From Planctomycetota bacterium (GTDB lineage Bacteria; Planctomycetota; Planctomycetia; Planctomycetales; Planctomycetaceae): DNA of 5,342 nt. The notes under the pieces are model-generated. The model searched no databases and was not told the origin of the DNA. It saw nothing but the letters and a program-made list of their open reading frames with translations. This document shows positions 1 to 5,098 of this stretch, in pieces (position 1 is the first letter of the stretch; the number at the start of each line of letters is the position of its first letter). The position numbers were made by a program, and so were the translations under genes. The stretch covers positions 1-5,342 of the forward strand of contig JAJRTM010000519.1 of assembly GCA_024278285.1 (NCBI GenBank), given 5' to 3'.

Positions 1-1
1 G

Positions 2-82
2 CCAGTGGTATCAAAACAACTTGGCAATGATGCCAATCTGGATGACCTCCCTTTAATGGATGAACTTCCTGATATTTCATAA
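2..82 (+). CDS. C-terminal tail of an unidentified upstream gene (partial)
   Basis: Reading from base 2 there are 26 open codons ending in TAA at 80-82. The other two + frames close at about base 30 and base 54. The visible end is acidic and hydrophilic, with residues ANLDDLPLMDELPDIS just before the stop, as is usual for a disordered C-terminal tail. No domain can be recognised from so short a piece, so no function is proposed. It lies on the same strand as accA, 100 bases upstream of the accA ATG. The two may be neighbours in one transcription unit, although a possible promoter lies in the gap. In some bacteria dnaE precedes accA, but nothing in this tail supports that identity. Confidence is limited because only 81 bases are present. 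Confidence 0.5.
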   Translation, partial: PVVSKQLGNDANLDDLPLMDELPDIS

Positions 83-112
83 ACGGTATCTGACTTTCCC
101 TTCAAAGGAATG

Positions 113-141
113 TTGTTAGAATTTGCATCGTCTTTTATCGT
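113..141 (+). promoter_or_regulatory. Possible sigma70 promoter for accA
   Basis: TTGTTA at 113-118 and TATCGT at 136-141 are separated by 17 bases. Each matches the sigma70 consensus at four of six positions. A start site near 148 would leave a leader of about 35 bases before the ATG at 183, and it would place the alternative TTG start at 123 outside the message. The match is weak and could be chance in AT-rich DNA. Confidence 0.3.
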
Positions 142-182
142 CCTCCTTTTTTATCTTCGATTTGCGAGCCAAGATCATCCAA

Positions 183-1157
183 ATGAAGCATCGGCCTCTT
201 CCCTTTGAACGAGATATTCATGAACTCGAACAGCGTCTTGAAAGTTTGGAACAGCAATCTGATCCGAATGAAGAAACTCAGGACGCGATCCGAAATATGC
301 GGAAAGAAATTGTTCGATTACGCAAATCTGTTTTTGAAAATTTAGATGCCTGGCAAAACGTTCAAGTCGCCCGACACGAGAAACGACCGCAAACGCTCGA
401 TTATCTCGATATGGTTTTTGATGAATTCATCGAACTTCACGGTGATCGAGCCTACGGAGATGACCGGGCAATGCTGACAGGTTTTGCCCGGATTGACGGT
501 CGCAAAGTGATGTTTGTTGGTCAGCATAAAGGACGAAATCTGAAAGAAAGAACCACTCACAATTACGGCATGGCACATCCGGAAGGGTATCGCAAAGCTT
601 TGCAGAAAATGGAGATGGCTGCCAAATTCAATTTGCCGATTATCAGCTTCATCGATACCGCAGGGGCTTATCCTGGGGTTGGCGCAGAAGAACGAGGGCA
701 GGCTTATCAAATCGCATACAATTTGCGAGAAATGTCGCGACTGGGAACTCCGGTCATTTGTGTTGTCATTGGTGAAGGAGGGTCTGGCGGCGCGTTGGGC
801 ATTGGTGTTGGCGACTATGTCTGCATGCTGCAATACGCTTACTATTCTGTCATCAGTCCGGAAGGGTGTGCGGGGATTTTGTGGAAGCATGTGAAACACG
901 CCGACAAGGCTGCCAAGGCACTTCGTTTCACAGGGCCAGATTTGCTCGAATTTGGCGTTGTCGATTCCGTTATCCCCGAGCCATTTGGCGGGGCACATCA
1001 ACACCCACGGCAAGCTGCAACAAATCTCAAAATTGAAATCCTGAAGGGGCTCAAAAAACTATCAGGCATGTCGCCAGAAGAACTGATCAATCATCGCTAT
1101 GAACGATTTCGACGCATCGGAATCTTCGAAGAGCAAGCCGCTCAAACCGATCAGTAG
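183..1157 (+). CDS. accA: Acetyl-CoA carboxylase carboxyltransferase subunit alpha (AccA)
   Basis: AccA pairs with AccD to form the cytosolic carboxyltransferase that moves the carboxyl group from biotinylated AccB to acetyl-CoA, giving malonyl-CoA, the first committed step of fatty acid synthesis. The 324-residue product matches the usual family length (about 319 in E. coli) and aligns end to end from memory. It has an N-terminal helical region with FERDIHELEQRLESLE (8-23), then LDYLDMVFDEFIELHGDRAY (72-91), the crotonase-like core with FIDTAGAYPGVGAEERGQ (156-173), the glycine-rich GEGGSGGALGIGVGD (198-212), VISPEGCAGILWK (223-235) and IPEPFGGAH (264-272). E. coli has IDTPGAYPG where this protein has IDTAGAYPG, a small change. 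I chose ATG at 183 because family homology begins there; an in-frame TTG at 123 would add 20 hydrophobic residues not typical of AccA. No clear Shine-Dalgarno site precedes the ATG. accD is not in the window. Confidence 0.97.
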   Translation: MKHRPLPFERDIHELEQRLESLEQQSDPNEETQDAIRNMRKEIVRLRKSVFENLDAWQNVQVARHEKRPQTLDYLDMVFDEFIELHGDRAYGDDRAMLTGFARIDGRKVMFVGQHKGRNLKERTTHNYGMAHPEGYRKALQKMEMAAKFNLPIISFIDTAGAYPGVGAEERGQAYQIAYNLREMSRLGTPVICVVIGEGGSGGALGIGVGDYVCMLQYAYYSVISPEGCAGILWKHVKHADKAAKALRFTGPDLLEFGVVDSVIPEPFGGAHQHPRQAATNLKIEILKGLKKLSGMSPEELINHRYERFRRIGIFEEQAAQTDQ

Positions 1158-1173
1158 TCGGAGTAAAAGTTCA

Positions 1174-1204
1174 CAGTCTCTGCAGACGATGTCTACAGAG
1201 ACTG
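1174..1204 (+). terminator. Strong hairpin after accA, possible terminator
   Basis: CAGTCTCTG (1174-1182) pairs perfectly with CAGAGACTG (1196-1204). After one mismatch, AGAC pairs with GTCT around a GAT loop, giving 13 base pairs in total. It begins 16 bases after the accA stop codon, where a terminator would be expected. There is no T-run after it; the following bases are A-rich. It is therefore not a classical intrinsic terminator and may instead be a 3'-end stabilising or processing hairpin. Confidence 0.6.
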
Positions 1205-1488
1205 CCGCAAAAGCAAAAAAGAAGTAACGATATCAATCGCTATTTCCTTGATACCCCAACGTCCGATAATGTCCGTTATGTATCATTCGACTTTGAAAAA
1301 CAGCTTTACAGTTGAACTTTTGCCAGATGGATCGGCATAACGGAATCTGCGTCTGGTCGCAGTTTCGGACGTTCCGCGTCCGGACGTGTCCGGACGTATT
1401 GCAACAGACTCCCCCTGCCAATAGAGCTGGTTTATTGCAAAAAATAGCGGGCGAAAACATTTGTTAAGGGAGTCTCAATTAAGAGATC
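1205..1488. other. Non-coding stretch with several small palindromes
   Basis: I see no convincing gene here. The stretch contains a 9-bp inverted repeat, TCCGTTATG (1272-1280) with CATAACGGA (1336-1344). It also has a tandem pair of the 10-mer GTCCGGACGT (1378-1397), each holding the palindrome GTCCGGAC, with a third CGGACGT at 1366-1372. Finally there is an 8-bp inverted repeat, AGACTCCC (1406-1413) with GGGAGTCT (1468-1475). These look like degraded repeat or structured-RNA material rather than coding sequence. A 75-codon frame on the minus strand here has no recognisable protein character. Confidence 0.5.
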
Positions 1489-1708
1489 ATCAATAAAACC
1501 CTGCGCAAAACTGGCAGGATAATTGGATGAATCGTAGGTTAGGCTTTCCAGCCTGACGCAATAACTCGGAAACTTTTTGATTCGCACATTGGTGCTCGCT
1601 GGTAAATCGAAAGTTGATTATTTTGGAAACCGCATTTGTCTGGCTGGAAAGCCTAACCTGCATTCCTAACGCCTATCCTCCTGTTTGGTTCCGGCTTGGC
1701 CGGGTTAG
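1489..1708. repeat. Composite intergenic repeat, unit 1
   Basis: This unit has four parts. The first is a 33-bp head (1489-1521) containing a small hairpin, CCTGC..GCAGG. Next is a long inverted repeat, with AGGTTAGGCTTTCCAGCC at 1536-1553 pairing over 18 bp with 1642-1659 and extending with wobble and GAC/GTC pairs to about 1534-1661. Third is a middle box, TGGAAACCGCATTTG (1624-1638), just before the right arm. Last is a 46-bp tail (1663-1708) that folds on itself through CTAAC/GTTAG and CCGGC-TTG-GCCGG. Head, box and tail recur in unit 2 in the same order and orientation; the arms do not. The parts are seen directly. That they form one element is an inference from the recurrence. Palindromes with this arm sequence are, as I recall, common between genes in planctomycetes. 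Confidence 0.8.
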
Positions 1709-1714
1709 TACCTT

Positions 1715-2042
1715 ATCAATGAAATCCTGCGCAAAACTGGCAGGATATTTTATAAGAATTGTTTTGAACCACAAATAAACAGAAATGAAATCATTCCATT
1801 ACACATTCAATTTTTCAGTTCGTCGTAGGATGGTGTGCTTGCACCCACCTTCGCGTGCCCAGTTGCGTTCAATGAAAAATAGAGAGTGAAATTTGTTATT
1901 ATCCTGCCATTGATTCACCGGCATCAGACTGATACAGCGTTAGATTTGAAAAAGTGGAAACCACATTTGATGAGTGCAAGCACGCCATCCTACTTTTTCC
2001 TAACACCTACTTTCCTGTTTGGTTCCGGCTTGACCGGGTTAG
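1715..2042. repeat. Composite intergenic repeat, unit 2 (different arms)
   Basis: This is a second copy of the composite unit, starting six bases after unit 1 ends. The head (1715-1747) matches unit 1 at 31 of 33 bases, the middle box (1955-1969) at 14 of 15, and the tail (1997-2042) at 41 of 46. The inverted repeat is different: GTAGGATGGTGTGCTTGCAC at 1825-1844 pairs with 1974-1993 over 20 positions with one G-T wobble. There are 77 bases between head and left arm, against 12 in unit 1. Its inter-arm region holds TATCCTGCCA (1900-1909), the inverse of the end of the head. No open frame across it looks like a protein. Confidence 0.8.
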
Positions 2043-2240
2043 GGATAGTCTTGTAATATTTCCCGGCTTTCATGATAGAAAGATTTCCCATACGGATAAT
2101 GCAGGGGGCGTCGTGGCGCACTTCTTAAAACGCCACTCAGAATCCAGAAATTGCAATAATCCGAATGAGCAATCTTTTTCCCAGGCAGCGTCGCGCAATC
2201 TCCAATATCCTCGCCCGCACACCTGGATTGCAAAAGTCTG
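2043..2240. other. Non-coding leader region, no gene seen
   Basis: This stretch lies between the second repeat unit and the promoter of the small helical protein gene. It holds a hairpin with a perfect 6-bp stem, GTGGCG (2113-2118) with CGCCAC (2131-2136). Short open frames on both strands cross it, but they begin inside repeat DNA or have no protein-like composition. No gene is called here. Confidence 0.4.
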
Positions 2241-2270
2241 TTGACATCGAGATACCTCACTACTCATTAT
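2241..2270 (+). promoter_or_regulatory. Sigma70-like promoter for the small protein gene
   Basis: A perfect -35 hexamer, TTGACA (2241-2246), is followed after 18 bases by CATTAT (2265-2270), a four-of-six -10 match. TATAAG overlaps just downstream at 2270-2275. The start codon of the next gene lies about 55 bases further on, so a short leader would be transcribed. The placement directly before the only gene on this strand nearby supports it. Confidence 0.5.
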
Positions 2271-2325
2271 ATAAGAGAGGTAGGGTTTCCAGTTTGACTA
2301 AATCTCACTTGAATCTTGGCGGGCA

Positions 2326-2628
2326 ATGAGCATGGCTGAATCAATTTCGAATATGACACTTCGAAACAAACTGAATGAAGCAGAGCGTCTGATGCGCGAG
2401 TTGATGGATCATTTAGACAACGGTTTTATTCCGAAGACTCGTAGTTTGAGCAGATCACTCCAGGAGCATGGAAATAAAGTCTCACTCATTTCCGATACAA
2501 CAGTTCGTCAGCAGGCAGCGGAAATAATTGACAGCAATCGCTATTCCGAACAACTTTACAAGAAAGTTGGGGAGCTACTGACCTCTATCGATGAAGATGT
2601 CTCTTCAATCACCGAGGGCAAAGTCTGA
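2326..2628 (+). CDS. Small helical hypothetical protein
   Basis: I do not recognise this 100-residue protein. It is hydrophilic and appears almost entirely helical. One amphipathic stretch runs from about 11 to 32 (TLRNKLNEAERLMRELMDHL), followed by a GFIPKT turn (33-38), a serine-rich segment, and a second helical region from about 60 to 90 (RQQAAEIIDS then YKKVGELLTSIDEDV). There is no signal peptide, membrane segment, cysteine or metal-binding motif, so it is probably cytosolic. Two in-frame ATGs (2326 and 2332) could be the start; neither has a good Shine-Dalgarno site. A good promoter match lies 55 bases upstream. It converges on the chemoreceptor gene 75 bases away, which by itself does not imply a shared function. 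Regular codon structure and the promoter make it likely to be real. Confidence 0.65.
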   Translation: MSMAESISNMTLRNKLNEAERLMRELMDHLDNGFIPKTRSLSRSLQEHGNKVSLISDTTVRQQAAEIIDSNRYSEQLYKKVGELLTSIDEDVSSITEGKV

Positions 2629-2685
2629 GCTACATGAAGAGGCACTGTCAGCGACGAGCAGGGTGAAAAGTTTTGCATTCCCAAA

Positions 2686-2702
2686 CCGCAGAGAGCGTGC
2701 GG
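2686..2702. terminator. Short hairpin between convergent genes, possible terminator
   Basis: CCGCA (2686-2690) pairs with TGCGG (2698-2702) around a 7-base loop. On the minus strand this hairpin begins one base after the stop codon of the chemoreceptor gene and is followed by TTTGGG. It could end transcription of that gene, or of both convergent genes, but the stem is only 5 bp and the T-run is short. Confidence 0.35.
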
Positions 2703-2703
2703 A

Positions 2704-3948
2704 CTACGCTGCATTTTTCCTGATTTTGAACAGAAATTGGTCGACAGCGAGGCTCATTTTTTCTGACTGCGTCGAAAGCTCCCCGGCTGCTGAATGAAGA
2801 TCTTCAATCGCATGACTCGTTTTATCTGCTAATTCATTGACATGAAAAACGTTTCCGGTGACCCCTTCCATTCGCTGTGAAAGTTCATCAACATTATGAC
2901 CGATTTCCTGCATCGAATCTCCCTGTTCTGAAACGGCATGTGAAATCGAGTCGCTCACTTCATTCAAATTATTGATGGTGTCTCGGAAGAGAGAAATCGC
3001 GTTTTCAGCATCACTGCTGGATGACTTAATGTTTGCCATTTCATCGCTGACGCGATCTGTTGCCGCATGCGTTTGCTGGGCAAGTTCTTTCACTTCGGAA
3101 GCAACAATCGCAAACCCCCTGCCAGCTTCACCTGCGCGAGCAGCTTCAATCGCAGCGTTCAAGGCAAGCAGATTTGTCTGCCTTGCGATATCGGAAATCA
3201 TACGCACAACAGAATCGATGCTGAAAGAAGACTCTTCCAATTTTTTGATCACTTCTCCTGCGTGATCTGCTTCTCCAACAGCTTTAGCAACAACTTGTGA
3301 AGATTCCGATACTTTCCCTTCGATCTCCCGGATTGCAATAGAGAGATGATTGGTCGAATTCATCACATTGCTGACATTATCTGATACCAGCTCTGTTGCA
3401 TTGGTCGCTTCATTAGATTGCTCTGCGGTTTGCTTACTCGATTCTGAAAGATGTTGAGCTGTCGAACACATTTGAGTCGCTGCAGAGGCGACGATTGTCG
3501 AAATCCCCTTGATGGTTGATTCAAAATCATCAGCCATCTGCAATCGCTCCTGCTCTGCATCTTTCAGTGCATCCGACTTCAGCTTCATCTCATCGGATGC
3601 CTGGTTAATAATATCAGAGGCTTGCCGAAATGTTCCAGTCATTCCACGTAAAATTACTCGCCGATGAAAGTCACCCTTCGCAGCCGCCATTAAAGATGCT
3701 TTTGCTTCTCTGACAAAAGCGTCAGTATAGTCGAGCATCGAATTAATGCCGTGAAAAATTCGTGCTAAATCTCCCGTTGCTTCAATGTTGGTAATTCGAG
3801 CTTCCAGATCTCCATGAGCAGCCCGGTCGCAGACATCTGCAGCCTGTCGAATCCATGAATTTTCAAGTTCATTTTGTTGTTCGTGCTGATATCCATTTTG
3901 AGATGTTTTCTCAGATTGCGAGGCATTATTCAATTGAGTTTGCGACAT
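2704..3948 (-). CDS. Cytosolic methyl-accepting chemotaxis protein with tandem HAMP-like modules
   Basis: This is a chemoreceptor that would signal through CheW and CheA to the flagellar motor or another output. Numbering below counts the GTG codon at 3949-3951 as residue 1; I prefer the ATG beside it at 3946-3948, giving 414 residues. Residues 1-30 are polar and Gln/Asn-rich. Residues 32-120 contain two HAMP-like repeats, marked by [10 protein letters not shown] (45-53) and [11 protein letters not shown] (89-99). From about 140 to 410 there is a long coiled-coil signalling domain whose hairpin tip, [20 protein letters not shown] (255-274) then [15 protein letters not shown], is canonical. 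There is no hydrophobic membrane segment and no periplasmic domain, so the protein is soluble. No C-terminal CheR-tethering pentapeptide is seen; it ends FKIRKNAA. The PAS gene upstream on the same strand is the probable sensory partner. Confidence 0.93.
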   Translation of the reverse strand: MSQTQLNNASQSEKTSQNGYQHEQQNELENSWIRQAADVCDRAAHGDLEARITNIEATGDLARIFHGINSMLDYTDAFVREAKASLMAAAKGDFHRRVILRGMTGTFRQASDIINQASDEMKLKSDALKDAEQERLQMADDFESTIKGISTIVASAATQMCSTAQHLSESSKQTAEQSNEATNATELVSDNVSNVMNSTNHLSIAIREIEGKVSESSQVVAKAVGEADHAGEVIKKLEESSFSIDSVVRMISDIARQTNLLALNAAIEAARAGEAGRGFAIVASEVKELAQQTHAATDRVSDEMANIKSSSSDAENAISLFRDTINNLNEVSDSISHAVSEQGDSMQEIGHNVDELSQRMEGVTGNVFHVNELADKTSHAIEDLHSAAGELSTQSEKMSLAVDQFLFKIRKNAA

Positions 3949-3963
3949 CACTACCCTGCTCTA

Positions 3964-3975
3964 TTCGTTTTGATG
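3964..3975. repeat. Left 12-bp direct repeat flanking the palindromic element
   Basis: TTCGTTTTGATG occurs here and again at 4168-4179, exactly bracketing the nested palindrome. It is a candidate target-site duplication. Confidence 0.6.
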
Positions 3976-4167
3976 GTAACTATTCAGCGGGAGGGTGGCT
4001 GGGGACAGATTGTTATTAAAAAAGTATGATTGCCCAGATAACTTTCGCACAATCTGCCCCCAGAACTAGATACCTGTTTGCATCTGGGGGCAAATCGTCG
4101 CCAGCCGTCTTGTCAATTGTTCGCATTACTTCTGACAATTTGTCCCCAGCCACCCATCACTGAATAG
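3976..4167. mobile_element. Nested-palindrome MITE-like or REP-like element
   Basis: This 192-bp stretch has no coding capacity. It is built of nested inverted repeats. The outer arms are ACTATTCAG (3979-3987) and CTGAATAGT (4160-4168). Inside these, GGGTGGCTGGGGACAGATTG (3993-4012, continuing to 4013) pairs over 21 positions with 4135-4155, with one wobble. Innermost, 4049-4064 pairs with 4083-4098 at 14 of 16 positions. The inner arm ACAATCTGCCCCCAG (4049-4063) is itself a 13-of-15 match to the outer right arm ACAATTTGTCCCCAG (4135-4149). Direct repeats of 12 bp flank it. That it is mobile is inference. Palindromes with a GGGGACA core are, as I recall, widespread as short dispersed repeats in bacteria. 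It lies between the PAS and receptor genes and could act on the transcript joining them. Confidence 0.65.
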
Positions 4168-4179
4168 TTCGTTTTGATG
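4168..4179. repeat. Right 12-bp direct repeat flanking the palindromic element
   Basis: This is the second copy of TTCGTTTTGATG, identical to 3964-3975. Its first base overlaps the end of the outer inverted repeat (4160-4168), so the exact element boundary is uncertain by a base or two. Confidence 0.6.
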
Positions 4180-4223
4180 TAAGAATTCGTAAGTGAGGCT
4201 GAAAAGTCTAAACAACTACGTTT

Positions 4224-4748
4224 CTATAAGGCAAAGACAAATTGATCGTACCGCAACCCCTGCGATTCAAGATGCGATACCAATGTTTCAAACGCATCAT
4301 TCATTCCCTCCCGCCAGTTGGGATAGGAATCTTCTTTCTCTTTGAGCATTTTATAAATTGGTTCAATTTCTTCGATTGCTTTTCGCTCTGGAACCCTGCG
4401 TGAAGAATGGTATCCAATGATATTCCCAACTTCGTCAAAACTAGGTGTCACGTGGGCGAAAACCCAGTAATGGTCGCCATTCTTACAAAGGTTAATGACG
4501 TAAGCGAATATCTCTTCACCCTGCTCTAGCGTATCCCATAACAACTTAAAAACGCATCGGGGCATTGCAGGGTGCCTGATCATGTTGTGAGGTTGTCCCA
4601 ATATTTCGTTTTCTGTATAGCCAGCAACTCTCAGGAAGACTGGATTAGCATAGGTAATAATCCCCTTCAGATCGGTCTTACTGACGATGATCTCATCCTC
4701 TGCGAAAGATCGTTCTCGCCCGGTGGGTGTTATAATCGGTTTTTTCAT
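4224..4748 (-). CDS. Aer-like PAS domain sensor protein
   Basis: This 174-residue soluble protein consists of one PAS domain (about 18-120) and a helical tail. It aligns closely, from memory, with the N-terminal flavin-binding PAS of the E. coli energy sensor Aer. Shared stretches include SKTDLKGIITYANPVFLRVA (23-42), GYTENEILGQPHNMIRHPAM (43-62), KNGDHYWVFAHVTP (89-102) and the post-PAS helix EEIEPIYKML (126-135). It lacks the Aer membrane segment and signalling domain. The receptor gene downstream on the same strand could supply the output, so the pair may be a split Aer. In Aer, Arg57, His58 and Asp60 matter for FAD binding. Here Arg58 and His59 are kept, but the Asp position is Ala61, and the Aer Trp79 position is Ile80. 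FAD binding is therefore uncertain. The start ATG is preceded on its strand by AGAGGGG, a purine-rich, close-spaced site. Confidence 0.9.
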   Translation of the reverse strand: MKKPIITPTGRERSFAEDEIIVSKTDLKGIITYANPVFLRVAGYTENEILGQPHNMIRHPAMPRCVFKLLWDTLEQGEEIFAYVINLCKNGDHYWVFAHVTPSFDEVGNIIGYHSSRRVPERKAIEEIEPIYKMLKEKEDSYPNWREGMNDAFETLVSHLESQGLRYDQFVFAL

Positions 4749-4797
4749 CCCCTCTTGCCCTTCCAGAACGTATTAGCTACTTGTTGATAGCCTTAAA

Positions 4798-4947
4798 ATG
4801 TGTATGACACTCAATAAGGATTTGTCGATCAACAAAGAGGATATATTTAGCCAATATGAAAATTTGGACTGGAGAAGAGTTGTTTTACCTATGTTTTCAA
4901 AGAAAAATGAAGGGCCACCGGAATTGACCAGCCCGTATGGGCGGTAG
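4798..4947 (+). pseudogene. Doubtful 49-codon frame, possibly a gene remnant
   Basis: Reading + from ATG at 4798 (or ATG at 4804) gives a 49-residue hydrophilic peptide with protein-like composition (KDLSINKEDIFSQYENLDWR in the first half) ending PPELTSPYGR and TAG at 4945. The same reading frame, after this TAG and a TGA at 5002, runs into the gene beginning at 5095. It could be a decayed 5' end of that gene, a small independent gene, or chance. I do not recognise the product. The region also overlaps the upstream region of the PAS gene on the other strand. Confidence 0.25.
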
Positions 4948-4979
4948 GGGCAGCATCGGGTGTATGGTGACCTCCGGTG
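4916..4979. other. GC-rich structured stretch
   Basis: CACCGGA (4916-4922) pairs perfectly with TCCGGTG (4973-4979). A second hairpin, GCCC-GTAT-GGGC (4931-4942), lies inside, and ACCA/TGGT pairs can form between the two. The stretch is clearly more GC-rich than the AT-rich DNA on both sides. It could be a dispersed structured repeat, an RNA element in front of the gene at 5095, or part of a broken gene. No known riboswitch or tRNA fold was recognised. Confidence 0.35.
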
Positions 4980-5098
4980 TGGTTTATCGAATATTACGAG
5001 ATGAGCGAACCTGCAAGCTGATGAAAAAAATGAACATGGATTCTTGGGTTTTTCCTCAAGTTTCCTCTTGCGAACTGTTTTACTTGATGAGACGATGA
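4964..5098 (+). CDS. Doubtful small frame overlapping the next gene by ATGA
   Basis: From ATG at 4964 there are 44 codons to TGA at 5096-5098. This stop overlaps the ATG of the next frame (5095-5097) as ATGA, the arrangement typical of translationally coupled genes. The peptide has plausible composition (YRILRDERTCKLMKKMNMDS then WVFPQVSSCELFYLMRR), but its start lies inside the structured stretch at 4916-4979 and no Shine-Dalgarno site is evident. It could be a short leader peptide coupled to the next gene, or an exposed segment of a frameshifted longer gene. I do not recognise it. Confidence 0.3.
   Translation: MVTSGVVYRILRDERTCKLMKKMNMDSWVFPQVSSCELFYLMRR

Noticed and set aside
123..182. 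TTG start giving a 20-residue N-terminal extension of AccA
   Set aside because: The extension is hydrophobic, has no counterpart in AccA, and a possible promoter overlaps it. Family similarity begins just after the ATG at 183.
342..1013. Long open frame on the minus strand inside accA
   Set aside because: It is antisense to a canonical accA, rich in Cys, His and Ser as such shadows are, and shows no domain.
1489..2042. CRISPR-like array
   Set aside because: There are only two copies of each repeated block, at irregular spacing and with long internal palindromes; no regular repeat-spacer pattern and no cas gene.
1954..2244. 96-codon + strand frame starting in the second repeat unit
   Set aside because: It begins in the middle box and runs through the repeat arm and tail; the composition is not protein-like and the start is GTG without a ribosome site.
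2039..2267. Two overlapping minus strand frames after the second repeat
   Set aside because: They overlap each other in different frames, cover a hairpin and the promoter of the small protein gene, and resemble no protein I know.
2591..2797. 68-codon + strand frame bridging the small gene and the receptor gene
   Set aside because: It overlaps the ends of two better-supported genes in other frames and has no supported start.
4916..4979. tRNA gene
   Set aside because: The stems do not fit a cloverleaf: the outer stem is followed by a single 4-bp hairpin with no anticodon arm or TTCRA-type loop.
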